In this document: in pieces, positions 33,519 through 42,123 of the stretch | Layout: each line of letters begins with the position of its first letter | Position numbering within the stretch: the stretch's first letter is position 1 | NCBI RefSeq assembly: GCF_900162695.1 | Contig: NZ_FUIH01000006.1 | Location: forward strand, 186,001 to 250,000 | From: Virgibacillus siamensis | Lineage (GTDB): Bacteria > Bacillota > Bacilli > Bacillales > Amphibacillaceae | Length of the DNA stretch: 64,000 nt | Direction: 5' to 3' | Translations under genes and position numbers: made by a program | Notes under the pieces: generated by a model | What the model saw: only the letters and a program-made list of their open reading frames with translations | Database searches by the model: none | Told to the model about the DNA's origin: nothing

Positions 33519-34832
33519 ATGAAACTTCAATCACAGCTAAATTTGGCATTTTCAGCTTTATTACTTGTTATTCTGACAGCTGCCGGCTTTGTTATTTATT
33601 CGTTGATTTTGGACATGCTTATTGATGATGAAAAGGCCGAGCTGAAACAAAAAGGGGAATTACTTGTCCAAGTAATTAACGAACAGTACGGATCGATGCA
33701 GGATGTCCAGGAATTTAGTGATTTCCTGGAAGAACAGGACCTGCAATTATTTTTATATAACCGCAAGCAGGACAGGGTATTGTATTATACAATGCCCCGG
33801 CAGTTTGTGGAGGGCTTTTCCAGACAGGACTTTTTCAAAGATAATGAGGAAGATTTGTGGGAAATCGGCAGCAGAAAATACGTGGCATCACGTATTTTGT
33901 TTTACCCGGAAAGCTCTGGTATGGAGTTGATTCTGCTTACGCCCTTGAATGATTTGCAAAAAGTGCAGCAGGACTTTTTCAGACGAATGCTGTTTGTATT
34001 CATTATTGGAGCCATTGCGGCATTACTGCTTAGTTATTTTTTAACAAATAAACTGGTTACCCCGCTTAGCAGGCTGAAACACCAGCTGAAAAAAATTGAG
34101 AAACGTAAATTTGATGAAATCAGACCGATTAAGGCAAGCGGTGAAATTCTTGAAGTGGCCCAAAGTGTTTATGATATGGCAACTGAATTGCAGCGCTATA
34201 TGAAAACACAGCAGGTATTTTTTCAAAATGCCAGCCATGAACTGAAAACACCGCTAATGACCATTCAGGGGTATGCGGAAGGTATCCGGGATAAAGTGTT
34301 TGATGAGACAGATCAGGAAAAAGGGCTTGAAATGATGGTGACGGAAGTGAATCGGCTGAAGGTCATTATCAATGAAATGATTTTGCTTGCCAAGCTGGAT
34401 AGTTCCCAGGCTGAATATGAGCCTGAAAATATTTATACAACTGTAATGGTTCAGCAAGTACTGGACCGGACACTGCCGACCCGAAATGAAAAAGGAGTCG
34501 AAGTAAGATTTGATGACGATCCGGATAGTATGCTGTTTGTGGATCAGGAAAAATTATTGCGGGCATTGCTGAATGTTACTGTGAATGCAATCCGTCATGC
34601 GAAGGAACAGGTTAGAATTTCCGTTAATGCTCAGACAATCACTATTGAGGATGATGGAGAAGGAATTTCCGAAAACTTGATTCCGCATATTTTTCACCGG
34701 TTTGTGAAAGGTAAAAATGGAGAAACAGGACTGGGGCTTGCAATTGCCCGGGCGATCATTGAGCAATCCGGCGGTAAGATCATGGTCAATAAATCGGAGC
34801 TTGGCGGTGCAAAGTTCACCATCCAATTTTAG
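33519..34832 (+). CDS. cssS: Secretion-stress sensor histidine kinase CssS
   Basis: 437 residues. Two membrane helices (about 10-30 and 156-176) flank an extracytoplasmic sensor of about 125 residues; HAMP follows. The phosphoacceptor is His240 (NASHELKTPLM), with N box (NVTVNAIRHA) and G boxes (DDGEGIS, GETGLGLAIA). It senses misfolded or overproduced secreted proteins at the wall-membrane interface and phosphorylates CssR. Order and neighbours match the B. subtilis htrB-cssRS locus. Confidence 0.88.
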   Translation: MKLQSQLNLAFSALLLVILTAAGFVIYSLILDMLIDDEKAELKQKGELLVQVINEQYGSMQDVQEFSDFLEEQDLQLFLYNRKQDRVLYYTMPRQFVEGFSRQDFFKDNEEDLWEIGSRKYVASRILFYPESSGMELILLTPLNDLQKVQQDFFRRMLFVFIIGAIAALLLSYFLTNKLVTPLSRLKHQLKKIEKRKFDEIRPIKASGEILEVAQSVYDMATELQRYMKTQQVFFQNASHELKTPLMTIQGYAEGIRDKVFDETDQEKGLEMMVTEVNRLKVIINEMILLAKLDSSQAEYEPENIYTTVMVQQVLDRTLPTRNEKGVEVRFDDDPDSMLFVDQEKLLRALLNVTVNAIRHAKEQVRISVNAQTITIEDDGEGISENLIPHIFHRFVKGKNGETGLGLAIARAIIEQSGGKIMVNKSELGGAKFTIQF

Positions 34833-34835
34833 ATG

Positions 34836-34863
34836 TTTACAAACTGACATTTTATGATATAAT
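34836..34863 (+). promoter_or_regulatory. typA promoter
   Basis: TTTACA (34836-34841), a 16-base spacer and TATAAT (34858-34863), 47 bases before the typA start. Confidence 0.6.
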
Positions 34864-34909
34864 AGGATGGTTTGATTCATCTCGAAATCACAGAGGAGCG
34901 TACTTTTTT

Positions 34910-36739
34910 ATGCAATTAAGAGAAGATATCCGCAATATCGCTATTATTGCTCACGTTGACCATGGTAAAACGACACTTGTTGATCAGCTTTTAAAATATT
35001 CCGGAACATTCCGGGAAAATGAGCAGGTGCATGATCGTGCCATGGATTCGAATGATATAGAACGGGAACGCGGGATTACCATATTGGCGAAAAATACTGC
35101 GATCAAATATAACGATACATCCATCAACATTCTCGACACCCCGGGACACGCTGATTTTGGCGGGGAAGTTGAACGGATTATGAAGATGGTTGACGGTGTG
35201 ATTTTGGTCGTCGATTCTTATGAAGGCACAATGCCGCAAACACGTTTTGTGTTAAAGAAAGCATTGGAACAAAAATTGACCCCGATTGTTGTTTTAAATA
35301 AAATCGATCGGCCGAATGCACGTCCTGATGACGTTGTTGATGAAGTTCTGGACTTATTTATTGAACTTGGAGCAGATGATGACCAGCTCGAATTCCCGGT
35401 TGTCTATGCCTCTGCACTAAACGGTACTTCCGGTACAGAACCGGATAACCAGGCTGAAACAATGGATCCGGTATTTACGACTATCTTGGATCACATCCCT
35501 GCACCGGTTGACACTCAGGATGATCCATTACAGTTCCAGATTACGTTGCTGGATTATAATGATTATGTCGGAAGAATCGGTGTCGGCCGTGTTGTCCGGG
35601 GAAAAATCAGTGTCGGTCAGCAGGTTGTTGTTATGAAAAAAGACGGATCGACGAAAAACTTCCGTATCAGTAAGCTGTTCGGCTTTATCGGGCTGAAACG
35701 GATTGAGATTCAGGAAGCAAAGGCCGGCGACATTGTGGCCATTGCCGGAATGGATGATATTAATATCGGTGAAACCATTTGTGCGCAGGATCATCCGGAG
35801 GCGCTGCCATGGCTGCGGATTGATGAACCGACACTGCAAATGACATTTTTGGTTAATAACAGTCCTTTCGCCGGGCGGGAAGGTGACTATATTACATCAC
35901 GCCGGATTGAAGAACGCCTGCTGAAGCAATTGGAAACCGATGTAAGTTTGCGTGTGGATCCGACAGAGTCACCGGATGCATGGGTCGTTTCGGGACGTGG
36001 TGAACTTCACCTGTCTATCCTGATTGAAAATATGCGCCGGGAAGGCTACGAACTGCAGCTTTCCAAACCACAGGTGATTATCAAGGAAGTTGATGGTGTG
36101 AAGTGTGAACCATACGAGCGTGTACAGGTGGATGTGCCGGAAGATTATACAGGCGGTGTTATGGAATCACTCGGCGCACGAAAAGGTGAAATGCTCGACA
36201 TGGTGAACCAGGGAAACGGACAGGTTCGTCTGGAATTCAAAGTGCCATCACGCGGCCTTATAGGTTACGCCACCGAATTCATGTCCCAGACACGTGGTTA
36301 TGGTATTTTGAATCATACGTTTGACGCATATGAGCCAATTGCGAACGGACAGGTCGGCGGTCGTCGCGAAGGTGTTCTCGTAGGACTTGAACATGGCAAG
36401 GCATCGACTTATGGTATCATGCAGCTTGAAGACCGTGGTGTGATTTTTGTTGAACCCGGAACTGAAATTTACGCAGGGATGATCGTCGGTGAACACAACC
36501 GTGAAAATGATCTGACCGTTAATATTACTAAAGAAAAACATTTGACTAACGTTCGCTCGGCAACCAAAGACCAGACAGCAACAATCCGAAAAACACGTCA
36601 AATGTCACTGGAAGAAGCGATTGAGTATTTGAACGATGACGAATATTGTGAAGTAACACCGGAATCCATTCGACTCCGCAAAAAGATATTAAATAAAAAT
36701 GAACGCGAGAAAGCGGCTAAAAAATCCAAACTTGGGTAA
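34910..36739 (+). CDS. typA: Ribosome-associated GTPase TypA/BipA
   Basis: 609 residues, full length. An EF-G-like GTPase that binds ribosomes and aids 50S assembly and growth at low temperature or under stress. G motifs: AHVDHGKTT (G1), RGITI (G2), DTPGHADF (G3) and NKIDRP (G4). The C-terminal TypA-specific part (GYATEFMSQTRGYGILNH) is present. Ribosome site GAGGAG. Own promoter and terminator, so monocistronic. Confidence 0.96.
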   Translation: MQLREDIRNIAIIAHVDHGKTTLVDQLLKYSGTFRENEQVHDRAMDSNDIERERGITILAKNTAIKYNDTSINILDTPGHADFGGEVERIMKMVDGVILVVDSYEGTMPQTRFVLKKALEQKLTPIVVLNKIDRPNARPDDVVDEVLDLFIELGADDDQLEFPVVYASALNGTSGTEPDNQAETMDPVFTTILDHIPAPVDTQDDPLQFQITLLDYNDYVGRIGVGRVVRGKISVGQQVVVMKKDGSTKNFRISKLFGFIGLKRIEIQEAKAGDIVAIAGMDDINIGETICAQDHPEALPWLRIDEPTLQMTFLVNNSPFAGREGDYITSRRIEERLLKQLETDVSLRVDPTESPDAWVVSGRGELHLSILIENMRREGYELQLSKPQVIIKEVDGVKCEPYERVQVDVPEDYTGGVMESLGARKGEMLDMVNQGNGQVRLEFKVPSRGLIGYATEFMSQTRGYGILNHTFDAYEPIANGQVGGRREGVLVGLEHGKASTYGIMQLEDRGVIFVEPGTEIYAGMIVGEHNRENDLTVNITKEKHLTNVRSATKDQTATIRKTRQMSLEEAIEYLNDDEYCEVTPESIRLRKKILNKNEREKAAKKSKLG

Positions 36740-36761
36740 AAACTATGGCTGTAAGAAACGG

Positions 36762-36792
36762 GAGTACATTTGTAAATGTGCTCTCTTTTTTT
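36762..36792 (+). terminator. typA terminator
   Basis: GAGTACATTT (36762-36771) pairs with AAATGTGCTC (36774-36783) with one wobble, then TCTTTTTTT. Confidence 0.8.
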
Positions 36793-36899
36793 ATGGCTTT
36801 GCGGCAGGGGGCGATTTACAAGCCTAATTATCCAAACCGAGTTGTCATGGTGAAAAGCTGCTTGTGCAATACCTGCATAACAGTTTTTTATCAATTAAT

Positions 36900-36964
36900 T
36901 TGTAAGCCCTTGCAAAACATGTATATACAAGTTATACTAAAAATGAAACATGTATATACAAGTT
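36900..36964 (+). promoter_or_regulatory. Trehalose operon promoter with two TreR operators and a cre-like site
   Basis: -35 TTGCAA (36910-36915), 17 bases, -10 TATACT (36933-36938). The identical 19-mer AAACATGTATATACAAGTT occurs at 36915-36933, filling the promoter spacer, and at 36946-36964, just after the start of transcription; the offset is 31 bases, about three helical turns. Its core TTGTATATACA-like palindrome fits known Bacillus TreR operators. TGTAAGCCCTTGCA (36901-36914) resembles a CcpA cre site but lacks the central G. Confidence 0.85.
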
Positions 36965-36995
36965 GAAATGCTATAAAATAAAGGGAGGCACTCCT

Positions 36996-38918
36996 ATGGT
37001 TAAACCGGAAAAAATTTATGCGCCGCTCAACGGTCTGATTTCACCGCTTGAAGACGTTCCGGACCCGACATTTTCACAAAAGATGATGGGTGACGGCATT
37101 GCCATTGAACCAACAGATGGGAATGTGGTTGCACCGCTGGATGGGGAAATTGTTCAGATTTTCCCGACAAAGCATGCTGTTGGAATTCTTAGTAATGCAG
37201 GTACGGAAGTTCTCATTCATATTGGTTTGGACACTGTTAATTTAGATGGGGAAGGCTTTGAAGCACATGTCAAACAAGGTGATAAAGTCAAAGCCGGTGA
37301 TCTGCTCGTTACGTTTGATCTGGAATTTGTTCGTGAAAAAGCTGCTGGTGTAACCACACCGGTTATCATTACTAATGGTGAGCAGGTCGGTTTTTTGGAA
37401 AAGTCAAACGAAACAACGGCCGCTGCGGGTGAGACTGTGCTGCTGACAGTTGAAGGAAGTTCTGAATCAGGCAGCGGGAAAAAAGAGGCTTCACCGGATT
37501 CATCAGGTTTGGCGTACAGCAAAGAAGCTGCTGAAATAGTAAACGCACTTGGCGGGGAAGAAAATATTAATGTGGCAACTCACTGTGTTACCCGTCTTCG
37601 TTTTGCGCTGAATGATGAAGATAAAGTTAGCCAAGAAGCCCTTGAAAATATGGATCTTGTGAAAGGTTCATTTTCTGCCAACGGACAATTCCAGGTTGTT
37701 ATTGGACAAGGTACAGTTGATAAAGTATACGATGCAATGGTGCATCAGACTGGTATTGGTGAAGCAACGAAAGATGATGTGAAAGCTGCAACCGGTGAAA
37801 AACAAAATCCGCTGCAGCGCGGTATTAAAGTACTGGCAGATATTTTCATTCCAATTCTGCCTGCAATTGTAACAGCCGGTTTACTGATGGGGATTAACAA
37901 TATCCTGGCAAACCCGGGGATTTTTTATGATGATAAATCATTTATTGAGGTACACAAGAACTGGGCTGGTGTAGCCGGTATGATCAACCTGATTGCCAAT
38001 ACTGCATTCGTCTTTTTACCGGGGTTGATTGGTTGGTCCGCTGTGAAGCGATTCGGCGGAAACGAACTGCTTGGGGTTGTACTTGGTCTGATTATGGTTC
38101 ACCCGGACTTGCTGAATGCGTGGTCATATGGTGATGCACTGAAATCCGGAGATATTCCGACATGGAATCTGTTCGGTCTGGAAATTGACAAAATCGGTTA
38201 TCAGGGACAGGTGTTACCGGTATTATTTGCATCATGGGTACTGGCGAAAATTGAAATATTCATGAAAAAACGAGTGATGGATTCATTGCAGCTGCTCATT
38301 GTGGCACCAGTTGCACTGCTTGTAACCGGGTTTCTAACATTTATCATAATTGGTCCGGTTACATTTGCTATCGGAAATTGGATTACAGACGGACTTGTTG
38401 CGGTATTTGATCAATTTGCCATTATTGGTGGTCTTGTTTATGGAGCTATCTATGCACCGCTTGTCATCACCGGTATGCACCATACTTTTCTTGCGGTTGA
38501 TTTGCAGCTGATTGGAAGTACCGGGTCAACATTCCTGTGGCCGATACTGGCACTGTCCAATATTGCCCAAGGTGCAGCTGCGTTCGCGATGATGCTGGCT
38601 GCAAAAGATGAAAAATTAAAGGGTTTATCCGGCACATCGGGTCTTTCGGCATGGCTGGGCATTACCGAGCCGGCGATGTTTGGTGTTAACTTACGGTTCA
38701 AATATCCATTTATTGCTGCAGTTATCGGTTCATCCATTGCGGGTGCATTTATAACGATGCAGCATGTAAAAGCAACATCGATCGGTGTTGGCGGTGTACC
38801 TGGTTTCTTATCGATTATACCGGATGGAATGATTTCATTCTTTATCGGAATGGCTATTGTCATTGTTATTCCGTTCATCATTACATTCATTATCGCTAAA
38901 CGGAAACTGTCACAGTAA
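36996..38918 (+). CDS. treP: PTS trehalose transporter, fused EIIA-EIIB-EIIC
   Basis: 640 residues from the ATG at 36996, preceded by AAGGGAGG. It imports trehalose with phosphorylation to trehalose-6-phosphate. Domains: EIIA-Glc-type (1-150, His60 and active His75 in VLIHIGLDTV), EIIB (about 170-250, Cys197 in THCVTRLRF) and a membrane EIIC (270-640, with GITEPAMFGVNLRFKYPF). The A-B-C order, with the EIIA first, differs from B. subtilis TreP, which lacks EIIA. It is followed 30 bases later by the hydrolase gene. Confidence 0.93.
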   Translation: MVKPEKIYAPLNGLISPLEDVPDPTFSQKMMGDGIAIEPTDGNVVAPLDGEIVQIFPTKHAVGILSNAGTEVLIHIGLDTVNLDGEGFEAHVKQGDKVKAGDLLVTFDLEFVREKAAGVTTPVIITNGEQVGFLEKSNETTAAAGETVLLTVEGSSESGSGKKEASPDSSGLAYSKEAAEIVNALGGEENINVATHCVTRLRFALNDEDKVSQEALENMDLVKGSFSANGQFQVVIGQGTVDKVYDAMVHQTGIGEATKDDVKAATGEKQNPLQRGIKVLADIFIPILPAIVTAGLLMGINNILANPGIFYDDKSFIEVHKNWAGVAGMINLIANTAFVFLPGLIGWSAVKRFGGNELLGVVLGLIMVHPDLLNAWSYGDALKSGDIPTWNLFGLEIDKIGYQGQVLPVLFASWVLAKIEIFMKKRVMDSLQLLIVAPVALLVTGFLTFIIIGPVTFAIGNWITDGLVAVFDQFAIIGGLVYGAIYAPLVITGMHHTFLAVDLQLIGSTGSTFLWPILALSNIAQGAAAFAMMLAAKDEKLKGLSGTSGLSAWLGITEPAMFGVNLRFKYPFIAAVIGSSIAGAFITMQHVKATSIGVGGVPGFLSIIPDGMISFFIGMAIVIVIPFIITFIIAKRKLSQ

Positions 38919-38948
38919 AACAAGAACAACGATAAAGAGGTGTTTGAG

Positions 38949-40601
38949 ATGCAAGAGGCATGGTGGCAAAAAGGTGTTGTCTATCAGATTTATCCGAAAA
39001 GCTTTCATGATACGACAGGAAACGGAATCGGTGATATTCAGGGGATCATTCAGAAGCTGGACTATATCCAAAAACTCGGTGTTGATGTGATCTGGCTGAC
39101 CCCTGTGTATCAATCGCCACAACACGATAATGGATATGATATTAGTAATTATTACGATATTGAGCCGGACTACGGCACAATGAATGATTTTGAAGAATTG
39201 CTTAAAGAGACACACAAGCGTGATATGAAGCTGATTATGGATCTGGTCATAAACCATACATCGACAGACCATGAGTGGTTTGAACAGGCATCAGCTTCCC
39301 GGGAAAATCCGTTCAGAGACTTTTATATTTGGAAAGATGGTCCTAAACTGCCGAATAATTGGCAGTCTAAATTTGGCGGTCCTGCCTGGGAATGGGATGA
39401 ACAAACAAATCAATACTATTTGCATCTGTTTGATACGACCCAGGCTGACCTGAACTGGGAAAATAAGCAATTGAGGGGAAAATTGTTTGACATGATGCGG
39501 TTTTGGGCAGAAAAAGGGATTGATGGATTTCGGCTGGATGTCATTAATCTGATTTCCAAAAATCAGGATTTCCCTGATGATTATAGTGGGGACGGCCGTA
39601 AATTTTATACCGATGGACCGCGGATTCATGAATATTTGCATGAAATGAATCAAGCAGTGTTTTCACCGTATAACATGATGACAGTTGGTGAGATGTCATC
39701 GACGACATTGGAAAGTTGTGTGCTGTACACACGTCCGGGACGTCAGGAACTGGATATGACATTTCAGTTTCACCATCTGAAAGTGGACTATGCAAATGGG
39801 GAGAAGTGGACAAAGGCCCCATTTGACTTTATTAGGCTAAAACAAATTTTATCTGACTGGCAAATTGGCATGCATGAAGGTGGGGGCTGGAATGCGCTTT
39901 TCTGGTGCAATCATGACCAGCCCCGTGTCGTTTCCCGGTTTGGCGACGATGAAAAATATCACATGGAATCAGCAAAAATGCTTGCTGCAACATTGCACAT
40001 GATGAAGGGAACACCGTATATTTATCAGGGTGAAGAGCTTGGGATGACAAATCCGGGTTTTCAGGATATACGTGCGTACCGGGATGTGGAATCGTTGAAT
40101 GCGTATGAAAAGATGAAGCAGGAAGGAAAATCAGAAGCGGAGGCGTTGGCCATTCTGCAGGAGAAATCACGTGATAACGCGAGAACGCCAATGCAATGGT
40201 CAAAGGAGAAACATGCCGGCTTCACCTCGGGAGAACCATGGATTAAACTTGCCGATAATTATCAAACCATTAATGCGGAAAATGCGGTGCAGGATCCGAA
40301 CTCCATTTTTTCCTTTTATCAGGAACTTGTCACACTACGGAAGAAATATGCTATTATTACGTATGGTGACTATCAGCAGTTGTTAGCCGAGGATGAGCAC
40401 ATTTTTGCCTATACGCGCAACTGGAACGGAGAGACGTTGCTTGTTGTAAGCAACTTTTACCCGGAAACAACCACCGCAAAGATTACACGTAAGGATAACT
40501 GTGAAGCGGAAGTACTCATAGCCAATTATAATGATCCGGTGCAGCTATCCGAACGAATCAGGCTTCGGCCGTATGAGTCGGTTGTGTATTATCTAAAATA
40601 A
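38949..40601 (+). CDS. treA: Trehalose-6-phosphate hydrolase (phosphotrehalase)
   Basis: 550 residues from the ATG at 38949, after AAAGAGGTG. GH13 enzyme that splits trehalose-6-phosphate into glucose and glucose-6-phosphate in the cytoplasm. Catalytic residues: nucleophile Asp197 (GFRLDVINLI), acid Glu248 (TVGEMSS) and Asp323 (WCNHDQPRVV). The start WWQKGVVYQIYPKSF is typical of this and of oligo-1,6-glucosidases; operon context decides for phosphotrehalase. Second gene of treP-treA-treR. Confidence 0.93.
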   Translation: MQEAWWQKGVVYQIYPKSFHDTTGNGIGDIQGIIQKLDYIQKLGVDVIWLTPVYQSPQHDNGYDISNYYDIEPDYGTMNDFEELLKETHKRDMKLIMDLVINHTSTDHEWFEQASASRENPFRDFYIWKDGPKLPNNWQSKFGGPAWEWDEQTNQYYLHLFDTTQADLNWENKQLRGKLFDMMRFWAEKGIDGFRLDVINLISKNQDFPDDYSGDGRKFYTDGPRIHEYLHEMNQAVFSPYNMMTVGEMSSTTLESCVLYTRPGRQELDMTFQFHHLKVDYANGEKWTKAPFDFIRLKQILSDWQIGMHEGGGWNALFWCNHDQPRVVSRFGDDEKYHMESAKMLAATLHMMKGTPYIYQGEELGMTNPGFQDIRAYRDVESLNAYEKMKQEGKSEAEALAILQEKSRDNARTPMQWSKEKHAGFTSGEPWIKLADNYQTINAENAVQDPNSIFSFYQELVTLRKKYAIITYGDYQQLLAEDEHIFAYTRNWNGETLLVVSNFYPETTTAKITRKDNCEAEVLIANYNDPVQLSERIRLRPYESVVYYLK

Positions 40602-40613
40602 TGGGGACTTGCA

Positions 40614-41318
40614 ATGCAAAAATATTTATCCATTTATCAGGATTTAACAGAAAAAATAAAGTCAAACTATTGGCCGAAATCAACGATGCTTCCATCGGAA
40701 AATGAATTGACGATGATGTACCAAACCTCACGTGAGACGATTCGGAAGGCGCTGAACCTGCTGGCGCAGGAAGGATTTATTCAAAAAATCCGCGGGAAGG
40801 GATCTGTCATCATTGATATAAACAAATTTGATTTTCCGGTATCCGGAATTGTCAGCTTTAAGGAATTGGCTGTTAGACTTGGACTTGATACAAGCACAAT
40901 TGTTAATGAATTAAATATGGTTAAAGCAGATCAGCAGCTGCAATCCAAATTGGATGTGAAGCACCATGCACCAATCTGGAAAGTAGTACGGATCCGGAAA
41001 ATCACTGGTGAAAAAATTATTCTTGATAAAGATTATTTCAATCCGGAATTTGTACCGGAATTAAATTTGGAAGTATGCGGGGATTCCATTTATGACTACC
41101 TGGAAAAGGAGTTAGGGCTCAACATCAGTTTCGCACGCAAAGAAATAGTGGTGGAAGAACCAACCGAAGCGGATCGGGAACTGCTGGATCTTGAAGGCTA
41201 CTCCAATGTAGTTGTCATAAAAAGCAAAGTCTATCTCGAGGACGCCAGCCTATTCCAATACACCGAATCCCGCCACCGGCCGGACAAATTCCGATTCGTC
41301 GATTTCGCCCGGCGCTAA
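40614..41318 (+). CDS. treR: Trehalose operon repressor TreR (GntR/HutC family)
   Basis: 234 residues. An N-terminal GntR winged helix (LPSENELTMMYQTSRETIRK, IQKIRGKGSVI) is followed by a UTRA effector domain with RPDKFRFVDFARR at the end, typical of TreR. It should repress the operon at the two operators upstream of treP and be released by trehalose-6-phosphate. Its location as last gene gives autoregulation. Start 12 bases after treA. Confidence 0.92.
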   Translation: MQKYLSIYQDLTEKIKSNYWPKSTMLPSENELTMMYQTSRETIRKALNLLAQEGFIQKIRGKGSVIIDINKFDFPVSGIVSFKELAVRLGLDTSTIVNELNMVKADQQLQSKLDVKHHAPIWKVVRIRKITGEKIILDKDYFNPEFVPELNLEVCGDSIYDYLEKELGLNISFARKEIVVEEPTEADRELLDLEGYSNVVVIKSKVYLEDASLFQYTESRHRPDKFRFVDFARR

Positions 41319-41359
41319 ATTTGATAGGTGCCAGACACCACTCGGATTTTATCGAACAA
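41317..41359. repeat. Small palindromic intergenic repeat, copy A
   Basis: Core GGTGCCAGACACC, framed by AAATTTGATA and TTTTATCGAACAA. About 80% identical over 43 bases to copy B at 41734-41776, on the same strand. Short GGTGNCNGNCACC elements are frequent in Bacillaceae intergenic DNA. Confidence 0.8.
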
Positions 41360-41385
41360 TATGTGCGGCTTTGTCCGCTTGGTAT

Positions 41386-41416
41386 GAAGCCGTTTTACTT
41401 CTGGTAAAGCGGCTTC
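41386..41416 (+). other. Hairpin before the DUF1232 gene
   Basis: GAAGCCGTTTTAC (41386-41398) pairs with GTAAAGCGGCTTC (41404-41416) with one wobble and a 5-base loop. No U-run follows. It may end the tre transcript or overlap the promoter of the next gene, whose -10 could be TATAAT at 41423-41428. Confidence 0.5.
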
Positions 41417-41446
41417 AATGCGTATAATGTGGGAGAGGTGAGGTTC

Positions 41447-41734
41447 ATGAGTCGCTTTTTGAAACGGCTTCGATTTCTGTTAAAGTTCCATAAATCAGTG
41501 CCTTTTGTGAAAGATTTCTTCGTATCTAAAGAAGTCAGAACCGGAAACAAACTGTTGTTTTTCGTTCTGATTATCGGATATATTTTAATTCCATTTGATA
41601 TCATCCCTGACTTTTTGTTTTGGTTCGGAGTTTTGGATGATATCACCATTGCTGCATTTCTGCTGCAATGGATGGTCAAAATAGCCCCCGAATCCCTGAA
41701 AAGAAAACATCAACTGCTTGAACAGGATGAATAA
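41447..41734 (+). CDS. DUF1232 small membrane protein (YkvA-like)
   Basis: 95 residues from the ATG at 41447, with GAGAGGTGAGG upstream. The DUF1232 core is obvious: YILIPFDIIPDFLFWFGVLD followed by DITIAAFLL. Function unknown; such proteins have one or two membrane segments. The gene is bracketed by two copies of the same small palindromic repeat, copy B overlapping its stop codon. Confidence 0.85.
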   Translation: MSRFLKRLRFLLKFHKSVPFVKDFFVSKEVRTGNKLLFFVLIIGYILIPFDIIPDFLFWFGVLDDITIAAFLLQWMVKIAPESLKRKHQLLEQDE

Positions 41735-41776
41735 AATTCGATAGGTGTCAGGCACCACCAGAACTTTATAGAAAAA
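41734..41776. repeat. Small palindromic intergenic repeat, copy B
   Basis: Core GGTGTCAGGCACC, framed by AAATTCGATA and CTTTATAGAAAAA. Same orientation as copy A. It overlaps the last base of the DUF1232 stop codon. Confidence 0.8.
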
Positions 41777-41778
41777 TA

Positions 41779-41812
41779 AAAGTCGGAAGGGGGATTTTCC
41801 TTCCGACTTTTT
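41779..41812. terminator. Bidirectional terminator
   Basis: AAAGTCGGAAGG (41779-41790) and CCTTCCGACTTT (41799-41810) form a 12-bp stem with A-rich left and T-rich right flanks, between convergent genes. Confidence 0.85.
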
Positions 41813-42000
41813 CATGATTTTTTTCCGTTTTTTTCGTGTTTATCATTTGGAATATATTTGGTATAGTAAGTTGCAAAAATGAGGCTGATGAATGCCAGAC
41901 CCCAGGAGGCAATGCTGCTCCATTGCTGGTTTATTTGAAGACCAAATACCAGTATGACTACACTCAGGATTATAAAAAACAGCGTTAAATATCGTTTCAT
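41812..42000 (-). CDS. Small two-helix membrane protein, 62 residues
   Basis: Start at the ATG at 42000, with CGGAGTG eight bases upstream. Two hydrophobic helices (YLTLFFIILSVVILVFGLQI and a second after SSIASW) and a short charged tail KHEKNGKKS. The layout is common among small Bacillus membrane proteins (YtpI/DUF-type). I do not recognise a function. Convergent with the DUF1232 gene; the ABC permease gene lies upstream on the same strand but reads towards it from 42124. Confidence 0.65.
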   Translation of the reverse strand: MKRYLTLFFIILSVVILVFGLQINQQWSSIASWGLAFISLIFATYYTKYIPNDKHEKNGKKS

Positions 42001-42123
42001 TCTGAACACTCCGGTCAAAAGTTGATTCCCATCCCCGGTTGAGGCATCTGGTATAGGATGACCAAGTCTGCCCCACATAATAGTTATAACATAAAAATGT
42101 GGAAAAATTGAAGGGAATAAACT

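Noticed and set aside
36901..36914. Firm cre site for CcpA
   Set aside because: The match lacks the central G of the CG step, the most conserved part of the consensus, so it is mentioned only as cre-like.
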